Position numbers and translations under genes: made by a program. The notes under the pieces were generated by a model. That model saw only the letters and a program-made list of their open reading frames with translations. It was not told where the DNA came from and made no database searches. From positions 34,849 to 84,390 of the forward strand of contig NZ_QRJZ01000009.1 in the NCBI RefSeq assembly GCF_003470665.1: a DNA stretch of 49,542 nucleotides, given 5' to 3'. This DNA comes from Collinsella sp. AM17-1. GTDB lineage: Bacteria > Actinomycetota > Coriobacteriia > Coriobacteriales > Coriobacteriaceae. Positions 9,590 to 16,948 of this stretch are shown piece by piece; the stretch's first letter is position 1; each line of letters starts with the position of its first letter.

Positions 9590-10271
9590 CGCGGGCACCT
9601 CTTCCGTCAAGTACAGCATCGCACGCCAACGCAATGGCCATGCCGGCCACGACGCTTGCCGGCACGGCAATATTCGTGAGGCCCAAGAACTTGCATACGG
9701 CGACGGACACCGCGCCCGAAACCGCCGCGACAACGTTGCCGCGCGACAGCCGCTGCGAAAAGAGCAGGCAGATAAAGAGCGAGGTGCAGACAAAGGATGC
9801 AATGGCGGTGGGAACATCGACAACGGCGCCGACGATGGCGCCCATCGTACACGAAACGCCCCATGTTGCGATGAGAATCACGTTGAGCACAAAGGACTCG
9901 CGCGGGCCCCAATCCTCCCCTTCAACCAACTTGGCAAGCGAGATGCCATATGCCTCCTCGGTAAGTGTCGCGGCAACAGCCAGCGTCTGACGCTTCGAGG
10001 CACCCGTCAGATGCGGCGCGATCGATGCCGAGTAAAGCGCAAAGCGCGAGGAGATGGCAGCAACGCTCGCGACGATCGATGCTGCAGGCACGCCCGCCAG
10101 CCACAGGTTGCAGATCATAAACTGGCCGCTGCCCGTCACAAACGTGCTGCTCAGGGCAAAGACCATCCAGGGTTCCATTCCCGTCTGCCCCATGATCATT
10201 CCGCACGGCGCGCCTATTGCAACATAGGTAAGCATCACCGGCCAGACGGTTTTAAAGATCCTAAGGACCAT
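9579..10271 (-). CDS. azlC: AzlC-family branched-chain amino acid permease
   Basis: The large subunit of the AzlCD exporter, 230 residues with about six hydrophobic segments. Visible features are GAPCGMIMGQTGMEPWMVF near the N-terminus, TFVTGSGQFMICNLW, and the pair ASKRQTLAVAATLTEEAYGI, typical of the family. The ATG at 10271 follows GGGAGTGG, and its length matches other AzlC proteins. The frame stays open to 10505, but that extension would cross the divergent promoter region and contains no conserved sequence. The 3' end overlaps azlD. An inverted repeat at 10331-10366 between this gene and the HD gene may be the regulator site. Confidence 0.9.
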   Translation of the reverse strand: MVLRIFKTVWPVMLTYVAIGAPCGMIMGQTGMEPWMVFALSSTFVTGSGQFMICNLWLAGVPAASIVASVAAISSRFALYSASIAPHLTGASKRQTLAVAATLTEEAYGISLAKLVEGEDWGPRESFVLNVILIATWGVSCTMGAIVGAVVDVPTAIASFVCTSLFICLLFSQRLSRGNVVAAVSGAVSVAVCKFLGLTNIAVPASVVAGMAIALACDAVLDGRGARDAR

Positions 10272-10330
10272 GCCACTCCCATTCTGGTAAGTCGTCTGCA
10301 GCGCACCTCGCAACGCAGCAGAAATATCAA

Positions 10331-10366
10331 CCGGTGGCAATAAAGTTCGCCTACAATTGCCACCGG
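10331..10366. promoter_or_regulatory. Inverted repeat, candidate operator between azlC and HD gene
   Basis: CCGGTGGCAA at 10331-10340 is repeated perfectly inverted as TTGCCACCGG at 10357-10366, with a 16-bp spacer. A TACAAT sequence (10352-10357) touches the right half-site and could be a -10 element for the HD gene. The placement in a divergent promoter region favours a dimeric repressor or activator site. No regulator gene is adjacent. Confidence 0.5.
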
Positions 10367-10397
10367 ATCGAAAGACACAACTTTTTAGGAAGTCATT

Positions 10398-11210
10398 ATG
10401 ACAGCTATCGATCGAGACCGGGCGCGCGCAGCCTTCAAAAGCTACACCGATGCCTACGACGCCACCAACCCACGCATCGCGCTCAAAATCGAGCATACGT
10501 ACCACGTGGCCGAGGCATGCGATGCCGTAGCGCGCGAGCAGGGCTGGTCGTCAGATGATATTGACTTGGCATGGCTTTGCGGCCTGCTGCACGATATAGG
10601 CCGCTTTGAGCAGCTGCGACGCTGGGACACCTTTAAGGACGCCGAGAGCATGGGCCATGCAGCGCTGGGCATCGAGGTCCTCTTTGGCGAGAATCCCGCC
10701 GATGCACCCGCCGTGACGAGCGTCCGCGACTTTATCGATGACCCGGCAGAAGATGAGCTCATCCGAGCGAGCATTGCCTATCACAGCGATTTCCGTCTAC
10801 CCGCGCAGCTCGACGAGCGCACGCGGCGCTTCTGCGATATCGTGCGCGATGGCGACAAGATCGACATTATGCGCACCATCGCCGACAGCACCGTCGACAC
10901 CATCCTCAAGGTGGATGAGGACACGTTTCTCGCCAGCCACTTCTCGACACCGGCGCTTACCGCCTTTGACGAGCATCGCTGCGTCGCGCGTGACGAGCGC
11001 AACGAGCCGGCGGACTACCTGGTGGGGCTCATCTGCTTTATGTTTGAGCTCGTCCATCCGGCAAGCCGTGCACTGGCGCGCGAGCAAGGCGATATCTATC
11101 GCCTGCTCGACGCGCCCTTTGGCATTACGCGACCCTTTACCGACCCCGCCGCGCAGGCAACCTGGAGCCGCCTTAAGGACGAGCTGCGCCGCTGGCTGGC
11201 AAGCGCTTAG
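10398..11210 (+). CDS. HD-domain hydrolase
   Basis: A 270-residue protein of the HD phosphohydrolase superfamily, which hydrolyses phosphate esters such as nucleotides using one or two metal ions. The metal ligands are all present in order: His33 or His36 (IEHTYHV), His65-Asp66 (LLHDIGRFEQ), His87 (MGHAAL), His129 (AYHSDF) and Asp151/153 (RDGDKIDIM). The fold occupies roughly residues 25-215. No RelA/SpoT synthetase domain or nucleotide cyclase domain is attached. The ATG at 10398 follows TTAGGAAG. Its TAG stop overlaps the TAA of the opposing etfA gene. The substrate is unknown. Confidence 0.85.
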   Translation: MTAIDRDRARAAFKSYTDAYDATNPRIALKIEHTYHVAEACDAVAREQGWSSDDIDLAWLCGLLHDIGRFEQLRRWDTFKDAESMGHAALGIEVLFGENPADAPAVTSVRDFIDDPAEDELIRASIAYHSDFRLPAQLDERTRRFCDIVRDGDKIDIMRTIADSTVDTILKVDEDTFLASHFSTPALTAFDEHRCVARDERNEPADYLVGLICFMFELVHPASRALAREQGDIYRLLDAPFGITRPFTDPAAQATWSRLKDELRRWLASA

Positions 11211-12412
11211 CACTCGAGCTGAGTCAGCAGTTCCTCAACGATCTCAACGGCATCGCCGACGACCTTGTACCGGGCGGCACCGAAGATGGGGGCATCCGGG
11301 TCCTCATTGATGGCGACAATGCACTCCGCCCCACCGATGCCGGCGAGATGCTGGATAGCGCCCGAGACACCGATGCTCACGAGGAGCTTGGGCGAGACCG
11401 ATACACCCGTCTGGCCAATTTGGTGGCGATACTCCAGCCAGCCGGCCTCCACCACGGGGCGCGTGCAGCCAAGCTCGGCACCCAGAGCCTCGGCAAGCTT
11501 TCGCATCAGCGGTAGGTTTTTCTTGGAGCCGATGCCGCGGCCCACCACGACTAGACGCTCGGCATCGGCAATTGAGGCCTGCTGTCCCCACTCCTCGGCG
11601 GGAATCGAGATCTCGACACGGGCCTTAACGTCATCCGCTAGCACTACCTGGGCAATCGTGCCGGAGCGGCTATAGTCAAACTCGGGCGCCTTAAAGATGC
11701 CGGGGCGCACCGTTGCCATCTGAGGACGGTGGTTGGGGCAGATAATGGTGGCCATCAGGTTGCCGCCAAACGCCGGGCGCGTCTGCTGCAGCAGACCCGT
11801 CTCCGTATCCATCGAAAGCACCGTGCAATCGGCCGTAAGGCCCGTCTGCAAGCGCACGGCCACACTGGGCGCCAGCTCGCGACCAAAGGCGGTCGCGCCG
11901 TACAGAATGGCCTCGGGCTTGCGCTCGGCTACCAAATCGCAGATCAAGCGGGCGTAGACCTCCACGTCGTTCTGACGCAGGCGCTCGTCACGACAGACCA
12001 GAACTTCGTCCGCACCGGCGCAAATCAGATGCTCCAGGTCCCCGAGTGAGCCCTCGGGGCTCATGCCGACCAGTGCCACCAGACGGCAGCCGCGGGCATC
12101 GGCAAGCTCGCGCCCCTTGCCCATGAGCTCGAAGGCCACGGATGCAACGGCATCGTGCTCGTCAGTCTGCACGAAGATCCAGATGTCTCGATATGCGTCA
12201 AGGTCTGCCGCGCCGGCGGCCTCGTCGCGCTCAATCGAGATGGCGTTGACGGGGCAGGCGTCGACGCACCCACCGCACAGGATACAGCCGTCGGTTACGC
12301 GGACGCAGCGATTGGGGCGCTCACCCTCCACCACAATGCCGCCCGAGGCGCAGGCGCGAACGCAGCGACCGCAGCCGATACAGGCTTCGCTATCGATAAT
12401 CAGCCCGCTCAT
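11207..12412 (-). CDS. etfA: Electron transfer flavoprotein alpha subunit with 2[4Fe-4S] domain
   Basis: The FAD-binding alpha subunit of an electron transfer flavoprotein, with an N-terminal ferredoxin module. Two [4Fe-4S] ligand sets are visible: Cys11/14/17/21 (CIGCGRCVRAC) and Cys43/46/49/53 (CILCGGCVDACP). The Etf alpha N-terminal domain follows, then the C-terminal FAD domain with VVGRGIGSK, GQTGVSVSPKL, GVSGAIQH and AINEDPDAPIF. Ferredoxin-fused EtfA subunits are known from bifurcating complexes such as Acetobacterium LctC. The start is immediately adjacent to the etfB stop (TAG then ATG), so translation is coupled. With etfB and the FAD oxidase it forms a three-gene operon; see the oxidase entry for the reaction. 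Confidence 0.93.
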   Translation of the reverse strand: MSGLIIDSEACIGCGRCVRACASGGIVVEGERPNRCVRVTDGCILCGGCVDACPVNAISIERDEAAGAADLDAYRDIWIFVQTDEHDAVASVAFELMGKGRELADARGCRLVALVGMSPEGSLGDLEHLICAGADEVLVCRDERLRQNDVEVYARLICDLVAERKPEAILYGATAFGRELAPSVAVRLQTGLTADCTVLSMDTETGLLQQTRPAFGGNLMATIICPNHRPQMATVRPGIFKAPEFDYSRSGTIAQVVLADDVKARVEISIPAEEWGQQASIADAERLVVVGRGIGSKKNLPLMRKLAEALGAELGCTRPVVEAGWLEYRHQIGQTGVSVSPKLLVSIGVSGAIQHLAGIGGAECIVAINEDPDAPIFGAARYKVVGDAVEIVEELLTQLEC

Positions 12413-13228
12413 CTATGCCATCCCCTCGATAATCTTGGCAAGTTTTACCGCCTGCTCGGACGCCGTTCCCTCGACGGCCTCGCACGTTTGGTCACGGTCG
12501 GGCACAAACGAGCGCACGACCTGCGTCGGTGATCCGGCAAGGCCGCAACGCGAGGGGTCGGCGTTTACGTCGGCAGCGCTGGCCACGCGCACGTCTGCAT
12601 CCTCGGCCGCGCGAATACCGGCAATACTCGGCATGCGCAGCTGGCCAATCTCCTTGGCAGTCGTCATCGCACACGGCATCTCCAGGTACACCGTCTCCTC
12701 GCCGGCATCGCAGCCGTGAACGAGCGCCAGCGAGCCACACGTCGTAAATCCCGCGCTCTGCACACAGCTCACGTCGGTCACGCAGGGGACCCCAAAGGCG
12801 CCGGCCAGCTCGGGGCCGATCTGGGCCGTATCGCCGTCCACCGCCATCTTGCCGCAGATGAGCAGGTCAAAGTCCTCATCGAGTGCCTCGATGCCGCATT
12901 TGAGGGCATAGGTGGTGGCTAGGGTATCGGCGCCCGCAAAGGCGCGATCGGTCAGCAGCAGCGCGTCGTCGGCACCGCGGGCGATGCAGTCGCGCAGCAG
13001 CGATTCGGTCGCGGGGATGCCCATCGACACCACCGTCACACGCACGTCCATGCCAAAGCCGATAAAGTCGTCCTTCAGCGCCAGCGCGCATTCCAGAGCG
13101 CTTGCATCGAAGGGATTAATGACCGCCTGCTTGCCATCACGCACGATAGTATTGGTCTTGGGGTCCATCTTGACCTCGGTGCTTCCGGGCACCGCCTTGA
13201 CGCACACCACCATATGGAAATCACTCAT
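12413..13228 (-). CDS. etfB: Electron transfer flavoprotein beta subunit
   Basis: The beta subunit of the Etf heterodimer, 271 residues. It shows the usual start HMVVCVKAVPGSTEV, the mid-protein NPFDASALECALALKD, and the nucleotide-binding loop CGKMAVDGDTAQIGPELAG near residues 120-140. In bifurcating Etfs this subunit holds the bifurcating FAD and binds NAD(H). The ATG at 13228 lies 2 bp after the oxidase stop, with AAGGGGG upstream. A GTG two codons earlier (13234) would overlap the oxidase stop and is less likely. Its stop abuts the etfA start. Reading order in the operon is oxidase, etfB, etfA. Confidence 0.93.
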   Translation of the reverse strand: MSDFHMVVCVKAVPGSTEVKMDPKTNTIVRDGKQAVINPFDASALECALALKDDFIGFGMDVRVTVVSMGIPATESLLRDCIARGADDALLLTDRAFAGADTLATTYALKCGIEALDEDFDLLICGKMAVDGDTAQIGPELAGAFGVPCVTDVSCVQSAGFTTCGSLALVHGCDAGEETVYLEMPCAMTTAKEIGQLRMPSIAGIRAAEDADVRVASAADVNADPSRCGLAGSPTQVVRSFVPDRDQTCEAVEGTASEQAVKLAKIIEGMA

Positions 13229-13230
13229 CT

Positions 13231-14832
13231 TCACGCGCCCCCTTTCTGGACGAGTTCATCCAAGAGCTTCTCCGTAAACAGGTTGCCGCGACCCAACTGG
13301 CCGGCAGGATCGAGCTGGAGTTTGAGGCGCGCCGACTCGACCATGGCCTCGTGGCCGTACATCGTCTCCAAGAAGCCCGCCTTGATCTTGCCGACGCCGT
13401 GTTCGGCAGAAACGGCACCGCCCATGGCCGTGACCTCGGAAGCCCACTGGGCAAAGAGCTCTCCACCACGACGGTAGTCTTGCGCATCGCGCGGCAGGAT
13501 GTTCACATGCAGATGGTTGTTCCCGATGTGTCCCCAGGCAGCAGACTCAAGCCCGCTTTCGGCCAGCGTGCGGCGATAGAGGGCCATGACATCGGCAAGG
13601 CGTGCATTGGGCACCGACATATCCGATCCCAGCTTGGTAATGGTGGGGTCGGTGCGGCGACGCTCGTCAATGAGCATGTTGACGCTCTCGGGCACCGCGT
13701 GGCGGAAGAACCGCTGGCACTCGCGATCGACTTCGGTGCGGGCGACCCATGTCGCATCGTCGCGGCCGCCCGCAAACTCCAGCACCCATCCAAGGTGGTA
13801 CAGCTCCTCGGTCGCCTGCGCCTCGTCATCGCAGTCGAGCTCCACGTAGACACAGACCTTTGCCTCGTCGTCGAGCGCCGGCAGCGAGGCAAACGCTGTC
13901 GACTGCTCGCGCTGGCGACGTAGAATATCCAGGGCGCCAGCATCGAAGTACTCGATGGCAGCCGCATGGGACAGGACAGGGCGCACGGAATCGGTAAAGG
14001 ACACCGCCTTGTCCTCGCTATCGAAAAAGCAACTCACACCCCATACGACCGAAGGTGCCGCCTGCAGGGCGATCTCGAGCTCGGCAATGACGCCGAGCGT
14101 GCCGCACGCGCCGATAAAGAGGTCGATGGCGTCCATATCGTCCGCAACGAAATAGCCTGAGGCATTTTTTGTCTCGGGCATGGTATAGCCGGGAAGATCG
14201 AGCTCGAGCGTACGGCCCGCTGCCGTCACGAGCGACAGGTGGCGGTCCTGGGCAAAAGCCTCGCCGCGCTGAAGCTCAAGCAAATCGCCATCAGCCAGCG
14301 CGACGTGGAGTCCCGTGATATGCGGGCGCATGGGACCGTAAGCGTAGCTGCGGGCACCGGAGGCGTTGCATGCCGCCATGCCGCCCAGACAGGCAGATGC
14401 CTCGGTGGGATCGGTGGGAAAGAACTGCTCGGGGGACTCTTGGAACTCCTCGTAGGCCTCAAGCGATGCCTGGTCCCAACCAGCGGTCGGCAGTACCTTC
14501 TTGCTCAGCTGCTTACGCAGCTCCGAGAGCACAACGCCCGGCTCCACGCGCAGCAGAAATTGGCCTTGTTCATCGCGGCGAAGGCCCAAGTAGCGATTCA
14601 TACGGGAAGTATTGAGGATATGCCCACCGTGGGGCACGGCACCGGCGGCAAGGCCGGTTCGGGCGCCCTGAACCGTTACCGGGACACGCTCGGCATGGAG
14701 CGTTTCCAAAATGGCACGGACCTCGTCTTCCGTTGTCGGAAACGAGATGCTCGATGCTTCGCCCGATGCACGAGATTCATCGCGGCCATACTCTTCGAAC
14801 TCATCGGTGAAGGGTTTAATGGTTGCAGACAC
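13231..14832 (-). CDS. FAD-linked oxidase, LctD/GlcD-type (likely lactate dehydrogenase)
   Basis: A 533-residue flavoprotein of the GlcD/D-lactate dehydrogenase family. The FAD_binding_4 (PCMH) domain covers residues ~25-200 with VPVTVQGARTGLAAGAVP and GGMAACNASGARSYAYGP. The C-terminal oxidase domain carries GHIGNNHLHVN and SAEHGVGKIKAG. First gene of an operon with etfB and a ferredoxin-fused etfA. This matches the make-up of the bifurcating lactate dehydrogenase LctBCD of Acetobacterium, where lactate oxidation by NAD+ is driven by simultaneous oxidation of reduced ferredoxin. Lactate as substrate is inference; glycolate or another 2-hydroxyacid is possible. No lactate permease or LctA-type regulator is adjacent. 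Confidence 0.88.
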   Translation of the reverse strand: MSATIKPFTDEFEEYGRDESRASGEASSISFPTTEDEVRAILETLHAERVPVTVQGARTGLAAGAVPHGGHILNTSRMNRYLGLRRDEQGQFLLRVEPGVVLSELRKQLSKKVLPTAGWDQASLEAYEEFQESPEQFFPTDPTEASACLGGMAACNASGARSYAYGPMRPHITGLHVALADGDLLELQRGEAFAQDRHLSLVTAAGRTLELDLPGYTMPETKNASGYFVADDMDAIDLFIGACGTLGVIAELEIALQAAPSVVWGVSCFFDSEDKAVSFTDSVRPVLSHAAAIEYFDAGALDILRRQREQSTAFASLPALDDEAKVCVYVELDCDDEAQATEELYHLGWVLEFAGGRDDATWVARTEVDRECQRFFRHAVPESVNMLIDERRRTDPTITKLGSDMSVPNARLADVMALYRRTLAESGLESAAWGHIGNNHLHVNILPRDAQDYRRGGELFAQWASEVTAMGGAVSAEHGVGKIKAGFLETMYGHEAMVESARLKLQLDPAGQLGRGNLFTEKLLDELVQKGGA

Positions 14833-15178
14833 GCGAACTCCCCCTTTAGCTAACTACAGTGTTTGCAGGGAGATGTTACCGCATCGTTTCGTCGACGTGT
14901 TCGAGACCGTCTCCATAATTGGCGATTTTTACGTTTGTGCAATTCGGCGAACGGCAAGGCTTCCTCGGCAGACGATGCTTTTGACACATATCGCCCCGCC
15001 GTCGCCGACCGCTCGATTGTCGCTCGAAAAAAGTTGAAGTAATTTTTTCCACCTTTTACCTGCGGAGATGTCAATCCGTCAAGCATTTGGTCAGAAATTG
15101 GTCAAGTAGCGGCTGATACGGTCGGCGTCGACAACCAAAACCGATAGAAGTTTTGGCCCCAGAAGCAGGGAGGTTCCC
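14833..15178. other. 346-bp divergent intergenic region
   Basis: No gene or RNA gene was recognised here. It must hold the promoters of the oxidase-etfBA operon (minus) and of the exported-protein cluster (plus). Two TTGGTCA half-sites (in ATTTGGTCAG and AATTGGTCAA, ~15090-15106) resemble a direct repeat for a regulator. An AT-rich stretch with AAAAAAG and ATTTTTTCC is at 15028-15050. No convincing -35/-10 pair was found. Confidence 0.4.
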
Positions 15179-15475
15179 ATGGCATATTACTGGCCCCAGT
15201 ACGGCGTCGCCATCGAGGTCGACGACGATCCCTATCTCCTGCCTTTCGACGAAGAGGCGTTCCCCGATACGGCGGTCTACCACGTCACCACCGATGTTAT
15301 CTGCGACCCCGAGTCGTTCTCGGCGCTCGCCCACCACATCGCGCGTATCCACGACATCGAGCTCCCTCACGACTTTGACGAGCTCATCTACTCGCGCCGC
15401 CTGATGCTTCACATGCTCTTTGGAGCGGACCCGTCCACGTTCGCACGTGTCTACACCACCAAGGACGCCGCATGA
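15179..15475 (+). CDS. Hypothetical protein, first of the exported-protein cluster
   Basis: A 98-residue soluble protein with no signal peptide or membrane segment. I do not recognise its family. It is acidic in the first half (EVDDDPYLLPFDEEAFPD) and has a helix-like C-terminal half ending LMLHMLFGADPSTFARVY. A good ribosome site (GCAGGGAGG) precedes the ATG at 15179. Its stop overlaps the next start by 4 bp (ATGA), so it is co-translated with a membrane-anchored protein. Its place at the head of a run of exported proteins suggests a cytoplasmic accessory or regulatory role, but nothing in the sequence shows this directly. Confidence 0.75.
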   Translation: MAYYWPQYGVAIEVDDDPYLLPFDEEAFPDTAVYHVTTDVICDPESFSALAHHIARIHDIELPHDFDELIYSRRLMLHMLFGADPSTFARVYTTKDAA

Positions 15476-15981
15476 GTGCGAAGAAGCCGCCCCGCCTCGC
15501 AGGACTGGGGCGTCGCAAGAAACTCGTCGTTGTCTGCCTGGCTATCGTCTGCGCCCTCATCGCCGTAGGGCTATACGCCTGGCAGTCGCAGCCCGTGCCC
15601 GAAGCGGGCGCCTCAGTCACGACGGCAGAGGGCAAATCGCGACAAGAAATCCAAGATGAGCTCGATGCCATCGTCCGCGACAACATGATGACGATTTCGG
15701 TCGCGCCGGTCGCTCAGCTACAGGAGGACGGCAAGCTGCGCGTCAACGTGCAAAACGTCCAAGACAATAAATTTCCCCAGCGATTCCGCGTCATCCAAAA
15801 CGACGAGACCATGTACGAATCCGGTGTGGTCGAGACCGGCAAGACAATCGAGACGTGCCCCGCCGGCGACATCAAAGAAGGCGAGGCATACATCGAGATC
15901 CAGGCACTCGATGCCAAGACCCTCGACAGCCACGGCAATCCGACACGTGTCAAGGTACGGGTTGAGCAAGCCGAGAACTAG
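15472..15981 (+). CDS. Membrane-anchored hypothetical protein
   Basis: A 169-residue protein with a basic N-terminus (KKPPRLAGLGRRKK) and one membrane segment at residues ~17-37 (LVVVCLAIVCALIAVGLYAW). The outside domain is ~130 residues. No Cys follows the hydrophobic segment, so it is not a lipoprotein, and there is no clear signal peptidase site, so it is probably an N-anchored type II protein. The outer part looks beta-rich (KLRVNVQNVQDNKFPQRFRV, TRVKVRVEQ), like small extracellular beta-sandwich domains. It starts inside the preceding gene (ATGA overlap). Function unknown; probably part of a surface assembly with the next three secreted proteins. Confidence 0.8.
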   Translation: MSAKKPPRLAGLGRRKKLVVVCLAIVCALIAVGLYAWQSQPVPEAGASVTTAEGKSRQEIQDELDAIVRDNMMTISVAPVAQLQEDGKLRVNVQNVQDNKFPQRFRVIQNDETMYESGVVETGKTIETCPAGDIKEGEAYIEIQALDAKTLDSHGNPTRVKVRVEQAEN

Positions 15982-16071
15982 CTTTTTCGGCCGACGCGGC
16001 ACCGCACGCAATTCACCAGCATTCGTCCAATCATCGCGGGGACGGCCCGCGGCGAATAGAAAGGAACGACC

Positions 16072-16665
16072 ATGGACATCACCAGGAACATGAACGGAGC
16101 CAGAGCGCTCGTCGTGGGCGCAGGGCTCGCGCTCGCAATGGGCGCCGCCCCGACGCCAGCTCTGGCAGCCGGGCGCGTTGGAACCACGAAAGTAATGGTC
16201 AGGACCGAGATCGACAACGTGGAGTTCAAAGTTCCGACGGTTATTCCCTTCGTCGCCAAGGCCGACGGCACGCTTCAGGGCCCCTCAGAAGACGCGACCA
16301 CCATCGACAATCATTCGGCCTACGGCATCCATGTCACCAACATGAAGATCGACGCCATGAACACCTGGACCATTGCCGCCGACGCCAAGGCCGGAACCGC
16401 GCAGAATTCCATCGACTTTAAGGTCGGCCCCGACGGTGCACTCCAGAACGCCAGCGCCGCAATGCAGGAGACGGGCCTCGATCTTTCCAAGAATGCAGCC
16501 TTCGACATGGGCTACCAGGGCATTGCCGGCGGCACGGACAAAATTAAGCTCAAGACAAGCGGAAACGTCGCCCGCGTCACGCGCGACATCTTCCGCGTAA
16601 CCGGCGAAGGCGATCAGGTTGCAACGATCACCTGGACGGTCGAGCCCGGTGCGCACACGGCATAA
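16072..16665 (+). CDS. Secreted hypothetical protein
   Basis: A 197-residue protein with a Sec signal peptide: basic start, hydrophobic core VVGAGLALAMGAAP, probable cleavage after PTPALAA near residue 33. The mature part is beta-rich and free of Cys. It reads like a single extracellular beta-sandwich (EIDNVEFKVPTVIPFV near the start, VATITWTVEPGAHTA at the end). The closing strand is typical of secreted adhesin-like domains, but no named domain is recognised. There is no LPxTG motif or C-terminal anchor. GAAAGGA precedes the ATG at 16072. The gene after it starts inside its last 17 bp. It may be a pilin-like or matrix-like subunit; this is a guess from context. Confidence 0.8.
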   Translation: MDITRNMNGARALVVGAGLALAMGAAPTPALAAGRVGTTKVMVRTEIDNVEFKVPTVIPFVAKADGTLQGPSEDATTIDNHSAYGIHVTNMKIDAMNTWTIAADAKAGTAQNSIDFKVGPDGALQNASAAMQETGLDLSKNAAFDMGYQGIAGGTDKIKLKTSGNVARVTRDIFRVTGEGDQVATITWTVEPGAHTA

Positions 16666-16930
16666 GGCCGTCGCCCTGGCCGCCGCCGTCAGTATCCTAG
16701 CGTTTGGGCCAGCCATGGCCTTTGCCCAGCAAGAACAGGCGCAGGCCGCCACGCAAGTGACGGTCGACCTCTCGGAGCTCGACCGCGGCAACTGCAAGGA
16801 ACCGTTGGCACAGACAGACGACAGACGATGGCTCTTGGCAGCAGGCGCCACGGCAGCAGGCGCGGGAACCGCCGGCCTCGGTCTGCACATCAAACGCAGC
16901 CAGAAACGAAACACGGACAGGCCGCACTAA
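16649..16930 (+). CDS. Small secreted protein with LAxT-like sorting signal
   Basis: A 93-residue protein read from a GTG at 16649 that overlaps the preceding gene by 17 bp; an alternative TTG start is at 16619. The N-terminus is a signal peptide (KAVALAAAVSILAFGPAMAFAQ). The mature segment is only ~35 residues (VTVDLSELDRGNCKEP). It is followed by LAQTDD, a hydrophobic stretch LLAAGATAAGAGTAGLGLHI and a basic tail KRSQKR. This motif-hydrophobic-basic order is that of a cell-wall sorting signal. LAQTDD departs from LPxTG/LAxTG by D in place of G, so sortase processing is uncertain. If not processed it would be a C-anchored membrane protein. No sortase gene is in the window. Confidence 0.7.
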   Translation: MRTRHKAVALAAAVSILAFGPAMAFAQQEQAQAATQVTVDLSELDRGNCKEPLAQTDDRRWLLAAGATAAGAGTAGLGLHIKRSQKRNTDRPH

Positions 16931-16948
16931 ATTAGCTAAGGAGACCCC

